Below, piece by piece: positions 55,145 through 64,000 of a DNA stretch of 64,000 nucleotides. The stretch is from the NCBI GenBank assembly GCA_047404135.1, contig JBDOIT010000006.1, positions 1 through 64,000 of the forward strand. Direction: 5' to 3'. Below the pieces are notes generated by a model, which was not told the DNA's origin, did not search any database, and saw only the letters and a list, made by a program, of their open reading frames with translations. The position numbers and the translations under genes were made by a program. The DNA is from JAHZKS01 sp047404135. GTDB lineage: Bacteria; Pseudomonadota; Alphaproteobacteria; Rickettsiales; JABSSG01. Positions within the stretch are counted from its first letter, which is position 1, and each line of letters opens with the position of its first letter.

Positions 55145-58100
55145 ATGAAACCTACTGCTGCTAAAATCAATAAATCCATAAAACCTCTACTTTGGTTCTT
55201 CAATAAATCCATAAAAAGCATTGCAATTCTTCTAGGTATACTTCTTGTGACCTTCACCTTTATCTTTGCACTCTCTTTTTCTGTGTTTTTCTATTGGATA
55301 TCAGACCATTCTATAAAGCATATCGGCTCTTCTTCCTCAAGAATCATTGAATATGCACTCAACTTCTCTAATAGCAACCTCATTGGTTTAGAAAACACCA
55401 CGCTAAAATACTCAAGAGAAAAAGACCTGATAGTATCTACGCAAATTAGAATAAACAAAAAAACTTCCAAAGAAGAAATCGCAATAATTGATTCGCTGGA
55501 TATTTCGATTGGCATGAAAGACCTATTTCGAAATAAATCTATGCCGGTTTCTATAAATATGAAGAATTCAAAAATTGAGTTAGATAAATTCAACAATGCT
55601 CCGTTGCAAGAATTAAACACGCCCACATCAAAACAAAGAAACCTTCTCGACTATTTGAAAAAATATTCAATCATCTTTTTACCACAGAAGGTTTTCTTCG
55701 TAGATAACATCTCTTCAGATAACCTAGAACTACACTATAGAAAACAAGTTTATCACATAGGCACTCACACAGTCAGAGATAAGGACGCTCTCTCCTTTTA
55801 TACAAAAATCAAGAATAATGGAAAGGACTCTAACATCAGAACCAATATAAAAAATGATCAAAATACAATAAAGGCACATACAAGAGCTCAACATATACCG
55901 TCCACAATATTAAGCTCGATGTTTCCACATAATTCGTTTTTAAACAGCCCATCCTTGGAGAAAGTGGGCATAGATGGTGATATAAACTATTCCTTTGATA
56001 AGAATCGTTCACGTAACTCAATTGAGATTTCTTTAAAGGATCATAATGATGGAAATCTATTGAAAATAGAAGCTAACAACCGCAAAAAAGAAAACCAACT
56101 TCATCTCAAAGATATTCATATATTTTCTGGAGACAGCACAATCCAAGCAACTGGTTATGCAGATCTCTCAAATGGATTCCAACTATCTAAGATTAATTTA
56201 GCTGCAAAGAAACTCCACTTTGAGCAACTCTTATCCTACTGGCCAAAAAATTCTCTCTCTGGCATTAAGAGCTGGATCAAAGAAAGTTTGTCCGATGGAG
56301 AGTTCGATGCTCAGATTAATTTTGATTCACAGAATATCTCCTCAAACCAAAATATTGTAGATGTTAGCTTCAGAGGTGTATCCTTAAAATACACAGACAA
56401 GTTCTCTCCTGTCACAAACCTAGGTGGTATAATAAAAATTTATAATAATAAAATCGATATCCATGTAAAAGAAGGGAATCTGCTTTCCTCAAAAATATAT
56501 CAAACTACTGCTAACATCGATTTATCTCACAAAAATACCCCTCTCAAAATAAAGGTAAAATCCATTGGTTCTATAAAAGATTACATACAATTCCTTGGGC
56601 AAGAAAAAGTAGATCAGCTCAAAAATAGATCATTTGATACAGAGAATATATCTGGAACCATAGATTCTAATATCGAAATCCTTATACCTCTATCTTCCTT
56701 AGATATTTCTAAAGATATGCAAATCACTGCAAATGCAAAAATTCAGAATACTGAAGCCTCCATAATGAAAAATATCACATTAGAGAATGGATGGTTTGAT
56801 CTTTCATTAGATAACAACAAACTCAGGATCCTAGGGAATGCAAATGTAAATAAATATGATTGCAAAATAGAATTACTCGGAAATTTAGATTCAAATGAAG
56901 CCGTTCAAACTCAAGTACACTTCAAAACATCCATAAAAGACTCAAAGAAATTCGCTGATCATTTTAACAAAAGGGTACATCTTACGGAAGGAGAACCGAC
57001 CGTTGATATAACATATATTAGCTCTGATGACATGGAGAAAATATCTGCACAAATCGATATAAATGAAGCAAAATTATCATTACCCGATATAGGCTTAGTC
57101 AAAGAAAGGGGAGACCAGGCACATGTAGAATTCAAGATAGTCAGGTCAAAAAATTCTTACTGGAAAACAGAGTCCTTCTTGCTAACCTCTCCAAAAATAG
57201 ATGCTAAATCTTATATGGAAATCTCTACAGATTTTGATAAAATTCTAAATATGGAAACCGATGTAAGCTATCATGGGAACTCCTTTAAAATAAAATATAT
57301 TCTAGAAGAGGATCAAAGGGTTATAAAAGTCCATGGATCTAAAATAGATCTAAGGCATGCCAATATTCTAGATCTAGCGAACATTAGTAAATATAGCCCT
57401 GAGGAGAACTCATCCTTTTCAATACAAGCTGACAAGCTACTGATGAAAAACGACATTACGTTCCACAACATAGTTGGAAATCTTGAATGCAAATCTCATC
57501 ATTGTAATAATAGTGGGTTCTCTATGAAGATAAATGCAAAAGACTCACTAAATTTATCTTTAGATCCAGATGACAACAAAAGATGGACTTTTAATACTAA
57601 CAACGCGGCGGGGCTTTTGAAAGGCCTTGGTATATATAATGATATAGAAGGAGGGACATTAGAAGGAACAATGCACTTTGTAGATAATTCTGCCATAGAG
57701 GAATCTAGAGTACTCGTTGGAGAGCTTAGTATGAAAGAATTTAAGGCAGTCAAAACTCCTACAATAGCAAAGCTCTTCTTACTTTCTCCATTCAGTGTAA
57801 TTAAAAAATCTTTTTCAAAATCTCCTCTGATACCATTTAACACAATGAAAGCATCCTTCCTATATACAAACGACAAACTACAGCTAAACCGCTCATACGC
57901 TATAGGTAATTCAATGTCCGTTACACTAGAGGGATCTATTGATAACAAAGAAGATAACATAAACTTACACGGCAAAATCATTCCAAAATCAAAATTCAAT
58001 TCTTTCTTAGCGAGATTTAAAGGAAAAAAAGCCTCAGAAGAAGAAAAAGAAGGACCTTTCGGCAATCACTTTATGGTTGAAGGGAATGTGAGCAAACCTT

Positions 58101-58171
58101 CTGTCAAAATCAACCCTCTAAGCGCCTTAGTATCCTTTGTAATCCGCTTAAACCCACTTTGGTTAATTTAA
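55145..58171 (+). CDS. AsmA-like/YhdP-type envelope protein
   Basis: This is a giant 1008-residue envelope protein with an N-terminal membrane anchor (about residues 27-53) and a long beta-rich periplasmic body, consistent with the AsmA-like (DUF3971/YhdP, TamB) group. Such proteins form hydrophobic-groove bridges that carry phospholipids between inner and outer membranes. The C-terminal segment (LNRSYAIGNSMSVTLEGSID followed by INLHGKIIPKS) resembles the AsmA_2 region. No catalytic motif is expected. It is divergent from dnaE and followed by tRNA-Ile on the other strand. Class is convincing; the specific subfamily is less certain. Confidence 0.75.
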   Translation: MKPTAAKINKSIKPLLWFFNKSIKSIAILLGILLVTFTFIFALSFSVFFYWISDHSIKHIGSSSSRIIEYALNFSNSNLIGLENTTLKYSREKDLIVSTQIRINKKTSKEEIAIIDSLDISIGMKDLFRNKSMPVSINMKNSKIELDKFNNAPLQELNTPTSKQRNLLDYLKKYSIIFLPQKVFFVDNISSDNLELHYRKQVYHIGTHTVRDKDALSFYTKIKNNGKDSNIRTNIKNDQNTIKAHTRAQHIPSTILSSMFPHNSFLNSPSLEKVGIDGDINYSFDKNRSRNSIEISLKDHNDGNLLKIEANNRKKENQLHLKDIHIFSGDSTIQATGYADLSNGFQLSKINLAAKKLHFEQLLSYWPKNSLSGIKSWIKESLSDGEFDAQINFDSQNISSNQNIVDVSFRGVSLKYTDKFSPVTNLGGIIKIYNNKIDIHVKEGNLLSSKIYQTTANIDLSHKNTPLKIKVKSIGSIKDYIQFLGQEKVDQLKNRSFDTENISGTIDSNIEILIPLSSLDISKDMQITANAKIQNTEASIMKNITLENGWFDLSLDNNKLRILGNANVNKYDCKIELLGNLDSNEAVQTQVHFKTSIKDSKKFADHFNKRVHLTEGEPTVDITYISSDDMEKISAQIDINEAKLSLPDIGLVKERGDQAHVEFKIVRSKNSYWKTESFLLTSPKIDAKSYMEISTDFDKILNMETDVSYHGNSFKIKYILEEDQRVIKVHGSKIDLRHANILDLANISKYSPEENSSFSIQADKLLMKNDITFHNIVGNLECKSHHCNNSGFSMKINAKDSLNLSLDPDDNKRWTFNTNNAAGLLKGLGIYNDIEGGTLEGTMHFVDNSAIEESRVLVGELSMKEFKAVKTPTIAKLFLLSPFSVIKKSFSKSPLIPFNTMKASFLYTNDKLQLNRSYAIGNSMSVTLEGSIDNKEDNINLHGKIIPKSKFNSFLARFKGKKASEEEKEGPFGNHFMVEGNVSKPSVKINPLSALVSFVIRLNPLWLI

Positions 58172-58291
58172 CTACAAATATTAGCTTATATTCCTTTTTG
58201 GAGAATCTTTAGATATTTACAGCATCATCGGCGTAATAGCCATCACCTACTCTACTAGTATTGCCATACATATACTCAGAAAAATAAAGAC

Positions 58292-58368
<77 letters not shown>

Positions 58369-58388
58369 AGTAATAAATTTGCTGAATG

Positions 58389-58417
58389 ATAATTAAACTT
58401 TTACCACCTAATGTCAA
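58389..58417 (-). promoter_or_regulatory. Promoter of tRNA-Ile
   Basis: On the minus strand a perfect TTGACA (58412-58417), a 17-base spacer and AATTAT (58389-58394; 4 of 6) end 20 bases before the tRNA. Spacing and position are ideal; the -10 is imperfect. Confidence 0.6.
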
Positions 58418-58488
58418 GCAAAACAATTCCCTTGATTCATAAATAGATATAACTTACAGTCTCCCAGACAGTAAACAATGTAGCGCAA

Positions 58489-59424
58489 ATGAAAAAAGAC
58501 TTAAATATATTGCTAGTATCACCCAGAGGTTTCTGCGCAGGTGTAGAGCGCGCGATATTAACAGTCGAGAAAGCATTAGAAAAATTTGGTCCCCCGATCT
58601 ACGTACGACATGAAATTGTACATAACAAACATGTTGTAGAGGAGTTATCAAAAAAAGGAGTAGTGTTTGTAAATGAAGTTCATGAGATCCCAGAGGGCGC
58701 TAGAACGATATTCAGCGCTCACGGAGTCTCTGATAAAGTAGAAGAAGATGCGAGAGCACGCAATCTCCCAGTTATTGATGCAACCTGCCCACTTGTAACC
58801 AAGGTACATTTATCTGCAAGAAAACATGAAAAAGAAAACAGGCAGATTATCATGATAGGACATCAAGGTCATGCAGAGGTAGAAGGTACCACAGGCAAGG
58901 TAAGGCAAGATGTACAAGTTATCTGCTCAAAAAAAGAAGTATGGGAATTAAAAATTAAAGACCATAAAAATTTAGCCTATGTCACTCAAACCACATTAAG
59001 TGTTGATGATACGAATGATATAATAAAAGAACTCAAAAAAAGATCACCCAATATAGAAGGTCCAAAGACACAAGATATTTGCTACGCCACTCAAAACAGA
59101 CAAGGTGCCGTCAAAACCTTGGCAAAACAAGTAGGATTAATTTTAGTTGTAGGGTCTCAAAACAGCTCTAATTCAAAAAGACTAAAGCAGCTGTCAAGAG
59201 ACCTAGGTACGAATTCTTATTTAATTGGTAACGCAAACCAAATTGATTTATCCTGGTTTGAACATATTGAATCAGTTGGAATAACAGCTGGTGCATCAGC
59301 TCCAGAATCCTTAGTACAAGAAGTTGTGATAAAACTAGGAAAGTATTTCAATACCACCACAAAAGAAGTTCTGAGCAAAGAAGAAAATGTGCATTTCAGA
59401 ATCCCTTCAGAACTAAGAGCTTGA
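58489..59424 (+). CDS. ispH: 4-hydroxy-3-methylbut-2-enyl diphosphate reductase
   Basis: IspH is the last enzyme of the MEP isoprenoid pathway, an iron-sulphur enzyme giving IPP and DMAPP. The three cluster Cys are in RGFCAGVERA (Cys16), DATCPLVTKVH and DICYATQNRQ. The HxxVHN segment (RHEIVHNKHVVEEL) and GASAPESLVQE near the end are diagnostic. The length (311) is normal. Its 3' end overlaps the convergent rodZ gene by 12 bases. Confidence 0.96.
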   Translation: MKKDLNILLVSPRGFCAGVERAILTVEKALEKFGPPIYVRHEIVHNKHVVEELSKKGVVFVNEVHEIPEGARTIFSAHGVSDKVEEDARARNLPVIDATCPLVTKVHLSARKHEKENRQIIMIGHQGHAEVEGTTGKVRQDVQVICSKKEVWELKIKDHKNLAYVTQTTLSVDDTNDIIKELKKRSPNIEGPKTQDICYATQNRQGAVKTLAKQVGLILVVGSQNSSNSKRLKQLSRDLGTNSYLIGNANQIDLSWFEHIESVGITAGASAPESLVQEVVIKLGKYFNTTTKEVLSKEENVHFRIPSELRA

Positions 59425-60144
59425 GGAAGCCAGAGAGTAGATATCTTCTATTTTTATAGCAAGGGGTATTCTAGTCTTCACATATATCTTTTTAAATCCT
59501 TTAGGCAAAGATATTTGATCTCCTAGTTCAACAAACTTTTCTTCGATAATACTTTTAGAATGATCTAAGAAAGTCACCATAGTAGAATCCATAACAGACA
59601 CACGAATAGAACCCGATTCTTGGTTGATGTTTTTTACTTCAAATTCAGAATCGCTCAATTTCGTAATTGAGCTTCTCTCAATAACTTTATTTGAATGTAT
59701 TTTTATATTTTTCTTAGGGTTAGAAGGCGTTTCTTCTGCTAATCTCGGTGACACGTCACTATTCTTTACATAAGACGGTTTATTCAGAAAAAGAAAAGTA
59801 GAGATAATCAACGCAATAGTGGCAGAAGCAACTAAAAAGATTATCTTCTTATTAAATGTGAGTGAATTTTTATGCTTAGAATCTCCACCTACCTCTTCTA
59901 CTGAATCCTCTACAATCTCAGATACACCCGTCTTCAGCTCCATAATCAACGACTCTATATTAACGCGCAGATATTGAGAATAGAGCCTTAGATATCCTAT
60001 TGTAAAAACATCATTACTGAGGATTTTATCATTTTCTATCTTTTCTAAATACTCCTCACGGACCTTAATTTTATCAGAGGCTTGACTCAGAGTCAGCCTT
60101 CTTTTTTCTCTTGTGCTTTTTAATATCTCGCCAATTTTATTCAT
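59413..60144 (-). CDS. rodZ: RodZ-like helix-turn-helix membrane protein
   Basis: RodZ links MreB filaments to the elongasome and helps set rod shape. The N-terminal HTH_25 domain (GEILKSTREKRRLTLSQASDK through about residue 70), a membrane span (about 96-116) and a periplasmic DUF4115-like beta domain are in the correct order. At 243 residues the periplasmic part is short compared with E. coli. It lies 4 bases downstream of the GDH gene. Its presence, with a class A PBP, suggests an elongating cell wall. Confidence 0.85.
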   Translation of the reverse strand: MNKIGEILKSTREKRRLTLSQASDKIKVREEYLEKIENDKILSNDVFTIGYLRLYSQYLRVNIESLIMELKTGVSEIVEDSVEEVGGDSKHKNSLTFNKKIIFLVASATIALIISTFLFLNKPSYVKNSDVSPRLAEETPSNPKKNIKIHSNKVIERSSITKLSDSEFEVKNINQESGSIRVSVMDSTMVTFLDHSKSIIEEKFVELGDQISLPKGFKKIYVKTRIPLAIKIEDIYSLASSSS

Positions 60145-60148
60145 AATA

Positions 60149-63100
60149 CTACTTTATTATAATTTCGCTCTGCTTAATAGCTACCACAAGCTTTGCTGAG
60201 TCTATTTCCTCTATAGATTTAATGTTATCTATAAAATTTGTAAATACCATTACCTCCTTAGCATTCTTGTTAATCCACTTAATTACCTTATCTTTTACAC
60301 TTCCACCATTACACTTAACCACTTTGGTAGTTAATTGTCTTTGCTGACTGTATATATCTTCCTTCAAAGATTTCACCAACATTCTATCCCAATATCCATT
60401 TTGAGATAATTGCTCAACTTTCAAATGAAGCCAGTTGTAATGCAACTTCTCGCCAAGATCAAAATAAACTTTCCCTACATCAGAAACACTTGCTGAGGCT
60501 TTGTTAGATACCTCAACAATGTCCATTGCAGAGTATAAAGACTTCAAGCTTGCAACGCGTGAGGCTAGAGCCTTACTCACATCAAGACGCTCAAAATAAC
60601 TAAGCTTCCTGTGGTAATCTTCTTTTGTAGTAGCATGAAGTAAATGCTCTATTTTTTTTGCAACTTCAGAAACCCCCTTCTGGAATTCGCCCACAAGTTT
60701 CTTTATATCTAATGGTTGGGCCTTATGCTTCAAGAACCAAAATATTGCCTTTTGTAAAAAGGTTCTAACTTCATAGAAAAGTTCTATTTTCACAGAGTTA
60801 CCAGATACATCGCTAATACCTTGCCATATCTTTGAAAAGCCAAAAATTTCCCATACAACACTGTAAGCTCTAGCTATATCGCAACCATTCAAACCAGTAT
60901 AATCTTGAGCACTATGGAAGAAATATGGACCAGTATGGTCTACAATATCATTTGCAATTAATGTTGCCATTATCTCTCTGCGAAGCTGATGGGTTAAGAT
61001 GTATTCCTTGAACTCATCTCTCATATTTGACGGAAAATAATCTATGAGATATCTCTCATAATACTCATCTTCTGGTATCTGAGAGTCTATTAAACTCTGG
61101 TATACAGATCTCTTGCTATACGCAATAAGAACAGATAATTCAGGACCTGTAAACCCTAACTTCTCTTGAGATCTACGGGTAAGCTCCGATTTACTTGGCA
61201 GGAACTCCAATGATGGGCTTAAATCGACTCTCTCTTTAAGAATCTTTATAAGCTTTACGTAGAATTCAAAATGAGTAACGCTGGTACTTTTTGATATAGA
61301 AAGATTCTGGTTCTGCGCTTTGTCGGATGATATCACAAGACACGCAACCTCATCTTGCATTCTTCTTAGCATTGCATCCCTATCTTTCCTGGATATTTTT
61401 TTATCTTTTAATGCCCCAGCAAGAGCGATTTTTATATTCACCTCATGGTCAGAGCAATTAACTCCAGCAGAATTATCAATGAAATCAGCATTTATCATCC
61501 CACCATTAAATGCATATTCAACTCTGCCTAATTGCGTAAAACCTAAGTTACCTCCTTCACCAACTAATCTACATTTAAGATCTCCGCCATTTACCCTAAC
61601 ATTATCATTACTCTTATTGCCTATATTCTCATTAGCTTCGGATTGAGACTTAACATATGTACCTATTCCGCCATTCCACAATAAATCAACTTTTGCTGTT
61701 AAAATATGTCTTATTAATGAATCTGGATCTAAAGAATCCCGCTTTATTCCTAATAAATTCTGTGCTTCTTTGGAGATCTTTATACTTTTGCTATCTCTAG
61801 TATAGACTGCACCACCCTTAGAAAGAACTTCTGCACTATAATCAGACCATTGAGACCCTGGCTTCTCAAATAATCTTCTTCTTTCTTTATAGCTGCTTTT
61901 TGCAGATGGACTTGGGTCTAAGAAAATATGCATATGGTTGAATGCTGCCACAAGTTTGATGTTTTCTGAAAGCAACATCCCGTTTCCGAAAACATCACCT
62001 GACATATCTCCTATACCCACAGACGTAAACTCATCCTTCTGGGGGTTGATACCAAGCTTTCCAAGATGCTCTGTTACAGATACCCAAGCACCTCTAGCCG
62101 TAATCCCCATTTTCTTGTGATCGTACCCGTTTGCACCACCAGAAGCAAAGGCATCACCCATCCAAAAATTATATTCCCTTGCAACATCATTCGCTGTATC
62201 AGAAAAAGTTGCAGTCCCCTTATCAGCTGCTACTACCAGATATGGATCATCCTCATCTTTACAAATAACTCCCTGAGGTTTGACTGTTTTACCCGACACA
62301 AGATTATCTGTTATATCCAATAGCCCCCTTAAAAAGGTTTTATAACATCTAATACCAGCAGAGATAATCTCTTTTCTATCTTTAAACTTCTCTGAATCTT
62401 TTACCAGAAACCCACCTTTTGCACCTTCTGGAACAATAATAGAATTTTTTGTGACCTGTGCCTTCATTAACCCCAGTACTTCTGTTCTATAATCTTCCAC
62501 ACGATCAGACCACCTCAAACCACCTCTAGAAATTTTACCACCTCGTAAGTGGACCCCCTCCATCTTCACCGAGTATACAAAAATCTCTGTATGAGGTTTT
62601 GGCAAGGGAAGATCATAGATATTTTTAGAGTCAAATTTAAACGAAACATAGTCTTTGGATTCTCCAGAAGATGAATTCTGAAAGAAATTTGTTCGTAAAG
62701 TATTATTGATAAGCTCAAGCATCTTAGCTAAAACATGATCTTCAGAGCTATCCATCACTCTCATCATGCTATTTTTTATCTTCTTCTCTATAGCGCCTGC
62801 AGAGTCTGCATCATGAGTACTAGGACAGAGTCTTGCGTAGAATAATTTCACTAATAATTCTGTAATAGCAGGATTTTTTACAAGAGTATTTCTGATGAAT
62901 GCCTGGCTATAAATAAACTTGATTTGGAGCATATATCTACAATATGCGTCTATAAGGAATAGCTCCCTCCAAGTCAACCCTGCTCTTAAAGCTAGTTGGT
63001 TCAACAAATCATCTATTATCTTCTTCTTGAAAACCGCCTCTATTACACTCTCAATATTAGACTTAACATTTTCAGAAGAATATTTAGATTCAACCCATAA

Positions 63101-64000
63101 TGAAAAATCCTGTATTACCACAGGATCTAAATATGCCCCTGAATTAACATCAAATACATTTTCTTCTAAGGTACAAAAACCTAGATTCTGTATAATAGGC
63201 ATTACTTTATGTAGCCCAACTTTATCTCCTACATTATAAGTTTTAAGATTAAATGATTGAGATTTTCCAGGGTGACAACGCAAGTTAAATAAAGCATTGC
63301 CACTTGAACCAAGATTATTTATATGCTCTATATCCTCAACAGCCTCTTGAGCTGTGAATTTCAATTGGTAATTAGTTGGAAATGCTTTTTTATAATCATT
63401 GAACAACTGGCTGGTCATCCCTATGCCAAACCTTTTCTCAATAAAGACATCAAGCTTCTCATCCCATCTCTTGGTAACTTCATCAAGCTTCTGCTCTATC
63501 TTATGGATATCTGCACTAAGCTTCCTGTTATCAGAAACCTTCATAGAGATATGTATATACGCAAGACCCATTATTGAGAATCTCAAAGAGCTACGTATAA
63601 ATCTGCCTTTAATATTACTACTAATTACTGACTGCACCTTTTCTGTAATATCCGATGTTACACGGGATTTCGGGAAAAATATCAGAAGATTCATAAAAAC
63701 CTTACATCTATTTTCACGTGCAAAGAAAAGAACCCTAGGGTTATTCAACGATGACAAAATCATCATTGCCATCAAAAACAGTTCATCCTCAGAAAGCTGA
63801 AAAAGCTCGTCCCTAGGTAAAGTTTCTATTATGCTAAATAGCTCTTTCTGATTAAAGCCCTTGTTATTGAAACCCGCTTTCTTCACAACAGCTTCAACGC
63901 GAGACCTCAGTATAGGAATTTGAATTGCACTCTGATATTCAAGCCTGGTACTAAACAAACCTATAAACACCCTAGCTTTTTTAGGCTTATTACCCTCTCT
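60149..64000 (-). CDS. gdhB: NAD-specific glutamate dehydrogenase (large type), N-terminus beyond window
   Basis: This is the large (about 1600-residue) NAD-dependent GDH that deaminates glutamate to 2-oxoglutarate, feeding the TCA cycle in amino-acid-consuming bacteria. The frame is open to the right edge of the window (the last codons read into ...KARVFIGLFSTRLEYQS), so the start lies outside; about 1283 residues are visible. The catalytic segment HLRGGKISRGGLRWSDRVED, GAKGGFLVK, the NAD-binding GDMSGDVFGNGML and the EGGNLGFTQLGRVEYA block are present. It is followed closely by rodZ. Confidence 0.95.
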   Translation of the reverse strand, partial: REGNKPKKARVFIGLFSTRLEYQSAIQIPILRSRVEAVVKKAGFNNKGFNQKELFSIIETLPRDELFQLSEDELFLMAMMILSSLNNPRVLFFARENRCKVFMNLLIFFPKSRVTSDITEKVQSVISSNIKGRFIRSSLRFSIMGLAYIHISMKVSDNRKLSADIHKIEQKLDEVTKRWDEKLDVFIEKRFGIGMTSQLFNDYKKAFPTNYQLKFTAQEAVEDIEHINNLGSSGNALFNLRCHPGKSQSFNLKTYNVGDKVGLHKVMPIIQNLGFCTLEENVFDVNSGAYLDPVVIQDFSLWVESKYSSENVKSNIESVIEAVFKKKIIDDLLNQLALRAGLTWRELFLIDAYCRYMLQIKFIYSQAFIRNTLVKNPAITELLVKLFYARLCPSTHDADSAGAIEKKIKNSMMRVMDSSEDHVLAKMLELINNTLRTNFFQNSSSGESKDYVSFKFDSKNIYDLPLPKPHTEIFVYSVKMEGVHLRGGKISRGGLRWSDRVEDYRTEVLGLMKAQVTKNSIIVPEGAKGGFLVKDSEKFKDRKEIISAGIRCYKTFLRGLLDITDNLVSGKTVKPQGVICKDEDDPYLVVAADKGTATFSDTANDVAREYNFWMGDAFASGGANGYDHKKMGITARGAWVSVTEHLGKLGINPQKDEFTSVGIGDMSGDVFGNGMLLSENIKLVAAFNHMHIFLDPSPSAKSSYKERRRLFEKPGSQWSDYSAEVLSKGGAVYTRDSKSIKISKEAQNLLGIKRDSLDPDSLIRHILTAKVDLLWNGGIGTYVKSQSEANENIGNKSNDNVRVNGGDLKCRLVGEGGNLGFTQLGRVEYAFNGGMINADFIDNSAGVNCSDHEVNIKIALAGALKDKKISRKDRDAMLRRMQDEVACLVISSDKAQNQNLSISKSTSVTHFEFYVKLIKILKERVDLSPSLEFLPSKSELTRRSQEKLGFTGPELSVLIAYSKRSVYQSLIDSQIPEDEYYERYLIDYFPSNMRDEFKEYILTHQLRREIMATLIANDIVDHTGPYFFHSAQDYTGLNGCDIARAYSVVWEIFGFSKIWQGISDVSGNSVKIELFYEVRTFLQKAIFWFLKHKAQPLDIKKLVGEFQKGVSEVAKKIEHLLHATTKEDYHRKLSYFERLDVSKALASRVASLKSLYSAMDIVEVSNKASASVSDVGKVYFDLGEKLHYNWLHLKVEQLSQNGYWDRMLVKSLKEDIYSQQRQLTTKVVKCNGGSVKDKVIKWINKNAKEVMVFTNFIDNIKSIEEIDSAKLVVAIKQSEIIIK

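Overview
The window is a compact, AT-rich chromosomal segment from an alphaproteobacterium, most likely an obligate intracellular member of the Rickettsiales. The clues are a VirB/VirD4 type IV secretion operon with a rickettsial gene order (virB8-virB9-virB10-virB11-virD4), a DMT carrier resembling the rickettsial S-adenosylmethionine importer, a stand-alone tRNA-Ile(GAU) outside any rRNA operon, the large NAD-type glutamate dehydrogenase, propionyl-CoA carboxylase, and decaying genes (dprA, a bioA-like fragment). The tuf gene directly follows fusA. From memory this linkage is broken in the genus Rickettsia, so another Rickettsiales lineage is favoured. The placement is inference, not proof.

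Layout. 1-3.2 kb: str operon (rpsL-rpsG-fusA-tuf, minus strand) with a recognisable promoter. 3.2-7.6 kb: MBL-fold hydrolase, PAP2 phosphatase, SH3 envelope protein, CPA2 antiporter and a short-chain reductase. 7.6-8.0 kb: non-coding stretch with a possible degenerate repeat. 8.0-11.6 kb: pccB-pccA. 11.6-17.0 kb: T4SS operon with an unusually short VirB9. 17-21.3 kb: ABC exporter, class A penicillin-binding protein and an orphan gene. 21.3-32 kb: a long minus-strand run: glmU, polA, FMN oxidoreductase, a degenerate phosphoglucose-isomerase-like gene, SAM-type carrier, ubiE, ubiB, xthA. 32-36.5 kb: rmuC, gamma-carbonic-anhydrase-like gene and a heptose cassette gmhA-hddA-hddC. 36.5-38 kb: zinc-ribbon membrane protein and recO. 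38-43 kb: divL-like pseudokinase, tsaE, amgK-like, murU-like and an orphan. 43-47.2 kb: topA, a wrecked dprA and a peroxiredoxin. 47.3-49.2 kb: a 425-residue orphan, tRNA-Met and a bioA-like remnant. 49.2-55 kb: gor, rsmI, dnaE. 55-64 kb: a giant AsmA-like protein, tRNA-Ile, ispH, rodZ and the start-truncated glutamate dehydrogenase.

How it fits together. The gene set points to a cell that keeps a peptidoglycan and outer-membrane envelope (class A PBP, RodZ, GlmU, AmgK/MurU recycling, heptose nucleotide synthesis, AsmA-like lipid transport) and a cell-cycle phosphorelay (DivL-like). It appears to feed on amino acids and propionate-yielding substrates (GDH, PCC) rather than sugars, it imports metabolites, and it uses a T4SS towards a host. 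Competence (dprA), possibly biotin synthesis (bioA fragment) and sugar-phosphate isomerisation (Pgi-like) look lost or eroding.

I did not find a clearly new multi-gene system. The best leads are the VirB9 that lacks its C-terminal domain inside an otherwise intact operon, the DivL-like protein with both phosphoacceptor and ATP-site substitutions, the Pgi-like protein lacking the catalytic histidine, the natural Arg88 in ribosomal protein S12, and the 425-residue orphan, which may be a secreted substrate.
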